DNA of 57,672 bases, taken from contig CAJXQC010000020.1 in assembly GCA_913058495.1 (NCBI GenBank), positions 1 through 57,672 on the forward strand. Direction: 5' to 3'. The position numbers and the translations under genes were made by a program. The notes beneath the pieces were generated by a model. It was not told where the DNA came from and ran no database searches. It worked only from the letters and a program-made list of their open reading frames with translations. Origin of the DNA: an uncultured Balneola sp. Its GTDB lineage: Bacteria > Bacteroidota > Rhodothermia > Balneolales > Balneolaceae. Below, in pieces: positions 25,387 through 34,042 of this stretch; within the stretch, counting starts at the first letter, position 1, and each line of letters opens with the position of its first letter.

Positions 25387-28056
25387 CTATTTGTCTACAA
25401 TTTTCTTCAATTCTGTGATCATCATCAGAGCTTCGATCGGTGTCATTCGGTTTGGATCGCTGGCTTCCAGTTTATTAAGCACCGTTTCCAATCTCGGGTC
25501 CACATGAGTGGCAAATAAGTTCATCTGATCGATCTCGTCCTGCTTTTCAATTTTGTCTGATAAGTTTTTTGCGGCATCTTTTTGTGCGGATGCCTTCCCT
25601 TCCAGAGAACCATTTTTATTGGTGATGTCCAGACTGTGACTTTCCAGGTTCTTTAAAATATCTTTTGCCCGATCGATCACGATCTGCGGTAGTCCGGCCA
25701 TATTAGCCACCTGAATTCCATAGCTGTGATCTGCCCCGCCACGAACCAATTTCCTCAAAAAGATCACTTTTCCGTCATGCTCCTTTACCTGAACATTGAA
25801 ATTCTTGGTGCGATCATACATTTGCTCCAACTCATTCAACTCGTGATAATGAGTAGCGAATAGTGTTTTTGCGGCAACCGGAGCATGATTATGCAAATAT
25901 TCTGCTAATGACCATGCAATACTCAATCCATCAAATGTGCTGGTTCCGCGACCAACTTCATCCAACAGAATGAGTGATCTTGGTGTGGCGTTATTCAGAA
26001 TGTTTGCCGCTTCATTCATCTCAACCAAAAATGTACTTTCTCCGGCTGCTAAATTATCCGAAGCGCCGACTCTAGTAAATATCTTATCAACCATTCCGAT
26101 GGTAGCAGATTCAGCCGGTACAAAACTCCCGACCTGAGCAAGCAAAACGATCAATCCCGTTTGGCGAAGAATAATACTCTTACCCGCCATATTCGGTCCC
26201 GTAATGATCATGATCTGTTGATCAGAATTATTCAACTCGATGTCATTTGGAATAAAAGGTTCGCCCATCGGCAGGGTTTCTTCCACAACAGGATGTCGCC
26301 CTTTTTTGATAGAGATCTCTTCAGAATCTCTTACTTCAGGTTTAGCATAATTATTTTTGAAAGCTACTTCAGCAAAACACTGAATACAATCCAGTTCAGC
26401 AAGCGCAAAAGCTATTTGCTGAATATCATCTGCAAACTCAGAAACATATAATCGTACTTCTTCAAAAAGCTCATATTCGAGTGTCTTACTACGTTCCTCA
26501 GCTGATAAGATCTTCTCTTCAATTTCTTTAAGCTCCGGAGTGATATAACGCTCGGCATTAACCAATGTCTGCTTTCTGATAAAATGCTCAGGCACTTTAT
26601 CTTTATGAGCATTCGTCACTTCAATATAATAGCCGAACACTTTATTGTAACCGATCTTCAGCGAAGCAATTCCTGATTCTTTAGCCAGCTTATCTTTGAT
26701 CTGGGCTATGTATTTCTTTCCATTCTTTGCAATATCCCGAAGTTCGTCTAGCTCTTCGTTATAACCATCACGAATCATATTTCCGTCACGAATGCTCGCC
26801 GGAGGTTCTTCAGCTAGTGTCTTAGTGATGTGCTCCTGAAGATCGATCAACAATTTCAATCTTCCGGAAATATCTTTCAGCAGCGGATCATCAAAACCTG
26901 CAAACTGACTTTTGATAACCGGAATCTGCGCCAGTGAAAGTTTCAGCTGAACGATATCTCGTGCATTGGTTCTTCCAACACAAATTCTGGAAATCAGTCG
27001 CTCTAGATCTCCAACTTGTTCTAATTCTTCCCGAAGTTGAGATCTCACATCATGTTTGGAAAAGAAAATCTGAACAGAATCCAGACGCTGTTGAATGGGC
27101 TTTAATCTTTTAAGAGGACGCATGATCCATCTTCGAAGAAGTCGCCCGCCCATGGCAGTGCACGTCTTGTCCATGATAGAGATCAACGTCCCTTCTACAT
27201 TTCCATCCTGAATACTAGCCGTAAGTTCTAAATTTCTTTTTGTAGCAGGATCAAGAGACATGTACTCATTACTCTCATACGCGTATAATCTTCGCAGATG
27301 TCTCAAATATGCTTTTTGAGTTTCCTGCATATAATGCATTAGTGAACCTGCAGCAACATGTGCTGTTTTCAGTTCCTCAACTCCAAATCCCTTTAACGAA
27401 TGAACTTCAAAATGCTCTGTTAAGATCTTATATCCGTAATCACCTTCATACACCCAATCCTCTATATAAGTGATATTGAACTTCAGGAAAGCATCTTCCA
27501 GCTTATTCTTCAATTTTGAAGAAACCAGTACTTCTGAAGGCTGAATAGCTGCCAATAAACTATCCAGTTGCCTTTCGCTTACTTCGCTTAATCCAAATTC
27601 CCCGGTTGAGATATCCGAAAATGCTACACCGACTCTGTCTTTTGTCCAGTGAAGTGATACGATATAGTTATTTCGTTTGTGTTCCAGTAGTTTTTCGGAA
27701 AGTGTTACCCCCGGAGTGGTTATTTCCGTCACTTCACGGGTTACGATCTTTCGGCCTGCTTTCTTTGCTTCATCAGGACTTTCAGTCTGATCACAAACGG
27801 CAACTTTATATCCTTTCTTTACCAGCTTGGGCAGATAACTATCTAATGAATGAAAAGGAAAACCCGCTAAGGGAGTTTGATCTCCACCATTATTTCTTTT
27901 CGTCAGTGTGATCCCCAATTCTTTACTCACTAAAACAGCATCATCTGAAAAAGTCTCATAAAAATCCCCAACTCTGAATAGTAAAATAGTACCCGGATGT
28001 TCATCCTTGATCTCGAAGTACTGTTTCATTAAAGGGGTTTGCTTCTTTGCTGCCAT
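25387..28056 (-). CDS. mutS: DNA mismatch repair protein MutS
   Basis: An 889-residue mismatch sensor. Domain I carries the mismatch-reading GDFYE motif in LLFRVGDFYETF (about residues 24-35). The ATPase domain has GPNMAGKSIILRQTGL (Walker A), LILLDEVGRGTSTFDGLS (Walker B and signature) and TLFATHYHEL. The C-terminal part includes the helix-turn-helix dimer region and a Lys/Asp-rich insert near 800-830. Length is normal for MutS1 (E. coli 853). MutL is not in the window. It starts with ATG and is divergent from the YihY gene. Confidence 0.98.
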   Translation of the reverse strand: MAAKKQTPLMKQYFEIKDEHPGTILLFRVGDFYETFSDDAVLVSKELGITLTKRNNGGDQTPLAGFPFHSLDSYLPKLVKKGYKVAVCDQTESPDEAKKAGRKIVTREVTEITTPGVTLSEKLLEHKRNNYIVSLHWTKDRVGVAFSDISTGEFGLSEVSERQLDSLLAAIQPSEVLVSSKLKNKLEDAFLKFNITYIEDWVYEGDYGYKILTEHFEVHSLKGFGVEELKTAHVAAGSLMHYMQETQKAYLRHLRRLYAYESNEYMSLDPATKRNLELTASIQDGNVEGTLISIMDKTCTAMGGRLLRRWIMRPLKRLKPIQQRLDSVQIFFSKHDVRSQLREELEQVGDLERLISRICVGRTNARDIVQLKLSLAQIPVIKSQFAGFDDPLLKDISGRLKLLIDLQEHITKTLAEEPPASIRDGNMIRDGYNEELDELRDIAKNGKKYIAQIKDKLAKESGIASLKIGYNKVFGYYIEVTNAHKDKVPEHFIRKQTLVNAERYITPELKEIEEKILSAEERSKTLEYELFEEVRLYVSEFADDIQQIAFALAELDCIQCFAEVAFKNNYAKPEVRDSEEISIKKGRHPVVEETLPMGEPFIPNDIELNNSDQQIMIITGPNMAGKSIILRQTGLIVLLAQVGSFVPAESATIGMVDKIFTRVGASDNLAAGESTFLVEMNEAANILNNATPRSLILLDEVGRGTSTFDGLSIAWSLAEYLHNHAPVAAKTLFATHYHELNELEQMYDRTKNFNVQVKEHDGKVIFLRKLVRGGADHSYGIQVANMAGLPQIVIDRAKDILKNLESHSLDITNKNGSLEGKASAQKDAAKNLSDKIEKQDEIDQMNLFATHVDPRLETVLNKLEASDPNRMTPIEALMMITELKKIVDK

Positions 28057-28185
28057 TTTTTGCTTAAACTTCTTTTATACTAACAATCCGTAAAATTCCG
28101 GCTTTAAACATACCAATGAATTGACTTAAAAACTATGCTACATTATTGCTTTGAATTAGAAGACTAACACGTATATTTTATGATT

Positions 28186-28201
28186 CAAAGGTACACCTTT
28201 G
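28186..28201. promoter_or_regulatory. 16-bp palindrome upstream of the YihY-glycosylase pair
   Basis: CAAAGGTACACCTTTG has 7-bp perfect arms around AC, 19 bases before the start codon. It may be an operator; no matching site was seen elsewhere in the window. Confidence 0.3.
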
Positions 28202-28220
28202 ACAAACGAACCTGGTAAGC

Positions 28221-29129
28221 TTGGATAACTTCAAAGATTTCTGGAACAGATTAGTAAAGATAGTAGGTAAGAAAGATCTTTTTTTCAGTGCCTCAGCTAT
28301 CACCTTCAATCTTTTTATCTGCTCTATTCCGTTTGTTTTGATCATGATTTCAATAGTAGGTTATGTGCTAAATTATGATGAAGCACTGGATCTTATCATT
28401 CAGTACGGTAGTGAGTTTTTACCAACTTTCTCCTACGAAGCTGAAACCTCAGATGTAATTCAGGGTTCGCAAACTATTGAAAATGTATTAAACCCATTAG
28501 TAAGTGCCCGTCAGGTTTTTGGGATTGTTGGTACCATAATACTGCTGTTTTTTACACAGGGATTAATGCACGCTGTTAAACATGTTTTGTTTGATATATT
28601 TGAGATCGAAGAACGTAAACATCCTTTAATGCAGGTGGTTTACAATTTTTTCTGGTTTGGAATTTTTGGTGCCCTCATTTTTTTTCTCACTTTGATTATA
28701 TCATTTGTTTCATTCATCAACCTCAGCCAATTTGAGGTTCCCTTTACCGAAATAGTTATTGAGCTCCCCTGGATTTACGACTTTCTAAACTTTCTAGTCC
28801 CTATACTTTTTACTTTTATAGTTATCTATATCGTATTTAGATATCTCAGTGAGCGAAGAATAGACAGAAATATTTCTTTGATCGGAGCATTGGCTTATAC
28901 AATGTTATTCGAAATCGCCCGATTTATAATCAGTGGTTACTTAGAATATGCATTCAGTTCGTATCGTTATTTTTATCAGGGATACGCTATTGCTGTTGTA
29001 ATCGGGATCTGGATTTTTTACAGCGCTTTTCTTTTCGTTCTTTCAGCTACTATAGCAAAAGCCTTTTACGATACCTATAAAAGTCATAAACCAACGGTTA
29101 CCGATAACCCTTACGCTGATTTGGATTGA
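28221..29129 (+). CDS. YihY/BrkB family integral membrane protein
   Basis: A 302-residue inner membrane protein with about six helices (e.g. 20-47, 95-115, 139-167, 186-209, 219-240, 250-280). The YihY pattern is clear: the N-terminal FFSASAITFNLFICSIPFVL, the central GALAYTMLFEIARF and the late FYQGYAIAVVIGIWIFYSAF. Once called ribonuclease BN in error; the true function of the family is unknown, with transport proposed. The start is TTG with no good ribosome site, so it is uncertain. Its stop overlaps the glycosylase start, so the two are co-translated. Confidence 0.85.
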   Translation: MDNFKDFWNRLVKIVGKKDLFFSASAITFNLFICSIPFVLIMISIVGYVLNYDEALDLIIQYGSEFLPTFSYEAETSDVIQGSQTIENVLNPLVSARQVFGIVGTIILLFFTQGLMHAVKHVLFDIFEIEERKHPLMQVVYNFFWFGIFGALIFFLTLIISFVSFINLSQFEVPFTEIVIELPWIYDFLNFLVPILFTFIVIYIVFRYLSERRIDRNISLIGALAYTMLFEIARFIISGYLEYAFSSYRYFYQGYAIAVVIGIWIFYSAFLFVLSATIAKAFYDTYKSHKPTVTDNPYADLD

Positions 29130-29737
29130 TGTCAGGTTCTAAACTAGACCAAAGTTTTTATTCAGGAAACGATCCCGTCCCAATAGCTAAAGCCCTTTTA
29201 GGAAAAGTACTCTGTACAAATTTTGATAGAATTCTTACTTCAGGAATGATCGTTGAAACTGAGGCATATAACGGACGAACTGATAAAGCCTGCCACTCTC
29301 ATATTCATGGAAAAACAGAACGAACGAAAATCATGTTTGGAGAACCCGGTATTGCTTATGTGTATCTCTGCTATGGAATTCATCATCTTTTTAACGTCGT
29401 AACAAACACCCAAGGAAATGCTGACGCCATTCTGATAAGAGGGTTAGAACCCATAGATGGAGTTGATACTATTCTAAAACGACGCGGTAAGTCAAAACTG
29501 GAACGCTCAGTAGGTGGCGGCCCCGGAATTGTATCTCAGGCATTGGGGATAACAACCCAAAACTACGGAGAAGACCTTCAAGGCGATCTTATCTGGATTG
29601 AAGACAGAAGAATCTCAGTCAAACCATCCCAAATTATTTCAAGCCCAAGAGTTGGAGTTGATTACGCCGGAGAGGATGCGAAACTACCTTGGAGGTTTAG
29701 AATTAAGGCAAACAAATTTACTAGTCCTGCTAAGTGA
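29129..29737 (+). CDS. DNA-3-methyladenine glycosylase (AAG/MPG family)
   Basis: A 202-residue base-excision enzyme that removes alkylated and deaminated purines. Family marks: GMIVETEAYNGRTDKACHSH (Glu in VETEAY activates the water), RTKIMFGEPGIAYVYLCYGI (the intercalating tyrosine region), LIRGLEPIDG and GGGPGIVSQALGI. Length matches bacterial members. ATG 29129 overlaps the stop of the YihY gene (TGATG). It ends about 100 bases before the convergent efflux operon. Adds to the repair genes in the window (uvrA, mutS, rdgB). Confidence 0.95.
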   Translation: MSGSKLDQSFYSGNDPVPIAKALLGKVLCTNFDRILTSGMIVETEAYNGRTDKACHSHIHGKTERTKIMFGEPGIAYVYLCYGIHHLFNVVTNTQGNADAILIRGLEPIDGVDTILKRRGKSKLERSVGGGPGIVSQALGITTQNYGEDLQGDLIWIEDRRISVKPSQIISSPRVGVDYAGEDAKLPWRFRIKANKFTSPAK

Positions 29738-29833
29738 TCCTTTAATTTTGGATTCTCGTTCAAGATATATGAATTATGAAGTTGGAAAATTAGCTATCCA
29801 ACTTCATTGTAATTCAAATGGATCCCTTAACAA

Positions 29834-32800
29834 CTAATATTTTATTCTAAACAGTAAGCTGTATAAAACGGGAATAAAGAATAAGGTGATTACCGTTGCA
29901 AAGAGCAATCCGAAAATAATACTCACCGCCATTGGTTCCCACATAATTCCACCACCAAACCATAAAGGTAAAAGCCCAAACGTTGTTGTTGCTGTTGTGA
30001 GCAGAATAGGTCTGAAGCGGTGTAGCGCCGCATTCACAACCGCTTCCGAATGTGATTGATTCACATTTAGGTTTTCAATATTAATTCGGTCAATCAAAAC
30101 AATTGCGTTATTGATGACAATCCCTGCTAGTGAAATAATCCCTAAGAACGCAAAGAAACTGAAATAGGATTGAGCCACAATTAGCCCGAATACTACTCCA
30201 ATAATACCTAATGGTACTGTGCTTAAAACAAGTGCTGTTTTTCGAATAGAATTAAATTGTAGGATGAGTAACAGCAGTATGATAAAGCCTGAAAGTGGCA
30301 GTTTATCAGAAACAGCTTTCATCCCTTCGGAACTGCTTTGAGCTTCACCCCCTAATTCATAGGAATAACTGCTTTCCCAGTTTTTAGAATTTTCTTCTAG
30401 CCATGGATTTAATACCTCTGTGATTTCTGTAGCTGTATAATCTGCTTCGAGAAAAGCTGTAACACTAATGGTTCGGCTTAAGTCCTTTCGTTTGATTTTT
30501 GCAAACTGCCAATCTGATCTGATTTTTGCGACCTGAGCTAATGGAACTTGTTTTCCACTACTTTGGGAAAAAATAGTTAATGTCTGAAGAGAGTTAATGG
30601 TTTGATCCTGATTAACTTCGTCTCTCATAACAATTGGAATGCTATTATCCTCTTCTCTGAATTCTCCCACATTAAATCCTGAAAGCACCGTTCGCAAAGA
30701 AATTGCTATATCCTGATTGGTTAGACCTACTTCTCTTGCCCTTACAGGATCAATATCTACTACCAGTTTGATAATTTTTGGTCCCCAGTCATCACTTACG
30801 TTTTTAGCTCCTTTAATATTTATGAGCTTTTCTTTTACCTGTTCAGCAAGACCTGTTAAATACTCTGCTTCCGGACCGGAAATACGAACTTCAACAGGAA
30901 CCCCACCTCCACCTCCGCCAAGTTTTTTTACTTTCACTTCCGCATTTGGAAGATTATTAAATGCAAACTCATCAAGCTGAGCAATTACGTACTCGTTATC
31001 TGCTCCGGAGCTGGTATTAAGAAGCATGTGCGCATAGCCGGAGTTTGCTTCTCCGGGCTGGTAACCCAGATCGTAAGATGACGGACCTTTTCCTATAAAT
31101 GACGACCAACCTGTAATCCCTTTTTCTCGTTCTTCATCTACCAATAATTCTTGCTGAATATATTCTTCAATGATAGCAACTGTTTCGGTGGTGCGTTCGA
31201 TCTTAGTTCCTAACGGAAGATTCAGATCAAGAGTCACTAAATTACGTTCGCTGTCCGGAAAAAAGATGAAGGGAATATTTCCGAATGAGAAAATAGCAGT
31301 GAAGAATAAGCCCACAATGATGACTAAGAATAACAATCGCCTTTTTAGAACTACCATTAACCAACCTTTGTAATGAGTTCTGAATCTGTCAAAAATGGAT
31401 GTTTTTTCAGAACCGGCTTTTACTTTTTTGATCTTGATAACAGCAACTGCTAACAAAGGAATAAGTGTTAGTGACAACAACCATGATGATAAAAGAGCTA
31501 TTGTTATTACAGAAAACAACGGCCCTACAATTTCACCCATAATAGATTCTGCCAAAAAGAAAGCTAAGAAAGCCGCCGAGGTTGTTAGTGATGAAATCAA
31601 GAGTGGAACCATTAGTTCAGAACTTGATTGAACAGCAGAATCAACTGCAGAATTACCTTCTTCCATTTTTACCATGATGGACTCAGCCATAACTATGGCG
31701 TTATCAACCAACATGCCTAAAGCCATAATAAGCGCCGCCAATGAAACCTGATTGAGCCCGATGGTAAAAAAGTCCATCAAGAATAGAGTAAGTATAATCG
31801 CCATTGGAATCAGGCTGGCTACTACAAATCCTGTTCTGAATCCCAAAAACAGAAACATTACAACAAGTACTATCCCGACACTCTGAAGCAAGTTAGAAAC
31901 AAAATCTTTTACCGATTTATCTACCTCATAATCCTGAGATGAAATACGATTTAAAGTTAATCCAACGGGTAGTTCTTTGTTCAGCTCTATTACTCTGGCG
32001 TTTACTTTCTCACCCAGCTCAATAATGTTTGCTCCTTCTTTAAGAGCAATAGAAATCGAAATTCCTCTTTCACCATCAATTTTTACAAGCTGATCTACAG
32101 GCGAAACATAGTCTTTTCTAATAGTTGTGATATTTCCCAATGCTACAGTTTCTCCTCCACCGACAGGCACAAGCATATTTCTGAGATCATTAAGTGTCTC
32201 AAAATTTCCTGTGGGTTCCAGAATCACACGCTTGTCATTCAAGCTTACGTCTCCACCGGGGAATATAATATTGGTTGTAGCTATTATATTTTGAAGCTGA
32301 CCGGAACTCAGGTTATATCTTGCCAATTCCGTATTATCAAACTCCACATATACTCGCTCTTCCTGTAACCCTGCTACTTCAATTTGGGAAGCGCCTTCCA
32401 ATCGAATAAGTTCATCTTTTATGAAATCGGAATAATCTTTGAGTTCTTTATAACTAAAGCCTTCGTTTTGTAAACCAAGAACAATTCCGAACACAACGCC
32501 GAGATTATCATCATTAACGGTTGGTCCGGTAATTCCATCAGGTAAAGTGGGAGTAAGCACGTCAATTTTTCTACGTAAGCGATCCCAGATCGGGCGGAGA
32601 TCAGCTTGTGGTATATCATCAGTTAAAGAAACGGTTACAACTGAAAGTCCTGTTCTTGACTCACTGGTTATGGTCTTTACTTCCGGAATTTCCTGAGCCA
32701 CTTTCTCAATTTTATCGGAAATCAAAGATTCTACTCGTTCAGGACCTGCACCTGGAAAAACAGTAACAATGGATGCCGCCCTGATTGTATATGGAGGCAT

Positions 32801-32908
32801 ACTGTCCCTTGAAAGCTTATTGTATGCCAGTGCACCCATTATAACTATAACGAGCAGTACCATATAAGCTACCCGATTATATTTGATTGAAGACGATGTT
32901 AAATTCAT
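29834..32908 (-). CDS. RND efflux transporter permease (AcrB/HAE family)
   Basis: A 1024-residue proton-driven inner membrane pump with the two-fold RND layout: one helix, large periplasmic porter domain, six helices, repeated. The first membrane half has GMLVDNAIVMAESIMVKMEE, where the Asp of the proton relay is kept and its usual neighbouring Asp is Asn; the second half has LAGIVINNAIVLIDRIN. A glycine-rich loop (KKLGGGGGGVPVEVRISG) sits in the second porter domain. With the adaptor and channel genes directly upstream it forms a complete tripartite exporter, substrates unknown. Confidence 0.93.
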   Translation of the reverse strand: MNLTSSSIKYNRVAYMVLLVIVIMGALAYNKLSRDSMPPYTIRAASIVTVFPGAGPERVESLISDKIEKVAQEIPEVKTITSESRTGLSVVTVSLTDDIPQADLRPIWDRLRRKIDVLTPTLPDGITGPTVNDDNLGVVFGIVLGLQNEGFSYKELKDYSDFIKDELIRLEGASQIEVAGLQEERVYVEFDNTELARYNLSSGQLQNIIATTNIIFPGGDVSLNDKRVILEPTGNFETLNDLRNMLVPVGGGETVALGNITTIRKDYVSPVDQLVKIDGERGISISIALKEGANIIELGEKVNARVIELNKELPVGLTLNRISSQDYEVDKSVKDFVSNLLQSVGIVLVVMFLFLGFRTGFVVASLIPMAIILTLFLMDFFTIGLNQVSLAALIMALGMLVDNAIVMAESIMVKMEEGNSAVDSAVQSSSELMVPLLISSLTTSAAFLAFFLAESIMGEIVGPLFSVITIALLSSWLLSLTLIPLLAVAVIKIKKVKAGSEKTSIFDRFRTHYKGWLMVVLKRRLLFLVIIVGLFFTAIFSFGNIPFIFFPDSERNLVTLDLNLPLGTKIERTTETVAIIEEYIQQELLVDEEREKGITGWSSFIGKGPSSYDLGYQPGEANSGYAHMLLNTSSGADNEYVIAQLDEFAFNNLPNAEVKVKKLGGGGGGVPVEVRISGPEAEYLTGLAEQVKEKLINIKGAKNVSDDWGPKIIKLVVDIDPVRAREVGLTNQDIAISLRTVLSGFNVGEFREEDNSIPIVMRDEVNQDQTINSLQTLTIFSQSSGKQVPLAQVAKIRSDWQFAKIKRKDLSRTISVTAFLEADYTATEITEVLNPWLEENSKNWESSYSYELGGEAQSSSEGMKAVSDKLPLSGFIILLLLILQFNSIRKTALVLSTVPLGIIGVVFGLIVAQSYFSFFAFLGIISLAGIVINNAIVLIDRINIENLNVNQSHSEAVVNAALHRFRPILLTTATTTFGLLPLWFGGGIMWEPMAVSIIFGLLFATVITLFFIPVLYSLLFRIKY

Positions 32909-32941
32909 TGGATTCTTTTTTTGGTTTGTAAAGTGATCGTC

Positions 32942-34036
32942 TTAGTTCAGCAGGGTAACTTTTCTTCCGTCAAACAGAGATGGGATTCCTGCAGTTGCAA
33001 CAAGATCGCCATCCTGTAATCCGTACCTGATCTCAAAGCCTTCAGCTGTTATTTCACCAATTCCAACTGCTGTTTTTACAGCTGTATAATTATTTTCTGT
33101 TTTTGTAAGCAGATAAACAAAATGACCCGTATTATCTTCCCCAACAGCCTCTATTGGAGCAATGAGTGTTTCTGCACTACTCTCGTTTTGGAAATTAAAA
33201 GTTACATCAGCAGTCATTCCCGGTCTTATTTGGCTGGATGCTTTGAGTACTGCAATCTTTACGGGATAAGTACTCGAATTATTAGCTGAAAACGGAACTT
33301 CAATCACGTTGCCTTCAAAAGTTTGACCTTGAAGTGTGGAGAAGGTAACAGAAACTCCCTGTCCTTCGACAACCCTACTGATAAACACTTCAGGGATAGC
33401 GACCTGAAGTTCAATATCATTCCCTGAATTTAGTGTAACGATAGGTGAACCGGCTTGAACAAGTTCGTTTTCTTCAATAGTCACATTTGAGATGATACCC
33501 GAAACCGGAGCCTTAACCGTAAAATAACTAAGTTGGCTCTGCTGAAGGTCGTAAGCTTTTTTTGATGACTCGAACTGAGATAACGCACTTGCAAACTGTG
33601 CTTTTGCTTGTTCATACTCAGCCAATGATGCACTTCCAACTTGGTAAAGCTCCCGCACTCTTGTTAAGTTTGATTCAGCATTATTGCGCTGTACACCAGC
33701 ATTATCAAACGAAGCTTTTGCTTGCTGAAGAGACAACTGTGCATCACTGTCATCAAGTTTGGCAATAACCATTCCTGACTGGATCCTGTCACCTGCTTTT
33801 ACATTAATTTGTTCAACCAATCCACTGGTTCTAAAGCTTAATTTAGCCTGGGCACTGGACTGCGCCATTCCAGAAAAAGTATAGGACTGCGAACCTCCGA
33901 GATAAGTAACCGATCCGTACTTTACCGGTTTAATTACTTCCTTTGTCTCAGTTTCTACATCTTTTCCGCAAGAAGAAAAGAGTACGACGGCAATTGTTAA
34001 AACAGCCATTGATAAAGTTTTGTGCATCTTGATCAT
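32942..34036 (-). CDS. RND efflux periplasmic adaptor (membrane fusion protein), lipoprotein
   Basis: A 364-residue adaptor linking the inner-membrane pump to the outer-membrane channel. A signal with lipobox FSSC (Cys23) anchors it. The lipoyl halves are SFRTSGLVEQINVKAGDRIQ and TVKAPVSGIISNVTIEENEL, separated by a short coiled-coil hairpin (about 95-165, Gln/Ala-rich); beta-barrel and membrane-proximal domains follow. I show the ATG giving MIKMHK; the ATG three codons later is as good. The gap to the channel gene is six bases. Confidence 0.92.
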   Translation of the reverse strand: MIKMHKTLSMAVLTIAVVLFSSCGKDVETETKEVIKPVKYGSVTYLGGSQSYTFSGMAQSSAQAKLSFRTSGLVEQINVKAGDRIQSGMVIAKLDDSDAQLSLQQAKASFDNAGVQRNNAESNLTRVRELYQVGSASLAEYEQAKAQFASALSQFESSKKAYDLQQSQLSYFTVKAPVSGIISNVTIEENELVQAGSPIVTLNSGNDIELQVAIPEVFISRVVEGQGVSVTFSTLQGQTFEGNVIEVPFSANNSSTYPVKIAVLKASSQIRPGMTADVTFNFQNESSAETLIAPIEAVGEDNTGHFVYLLTKTENNYTAVKTAVGIGEITAEGFEIRYGLQDGDLVATAGIPSLFDGRKVTLLN

Positions 34037-34042
34037 GAGATT

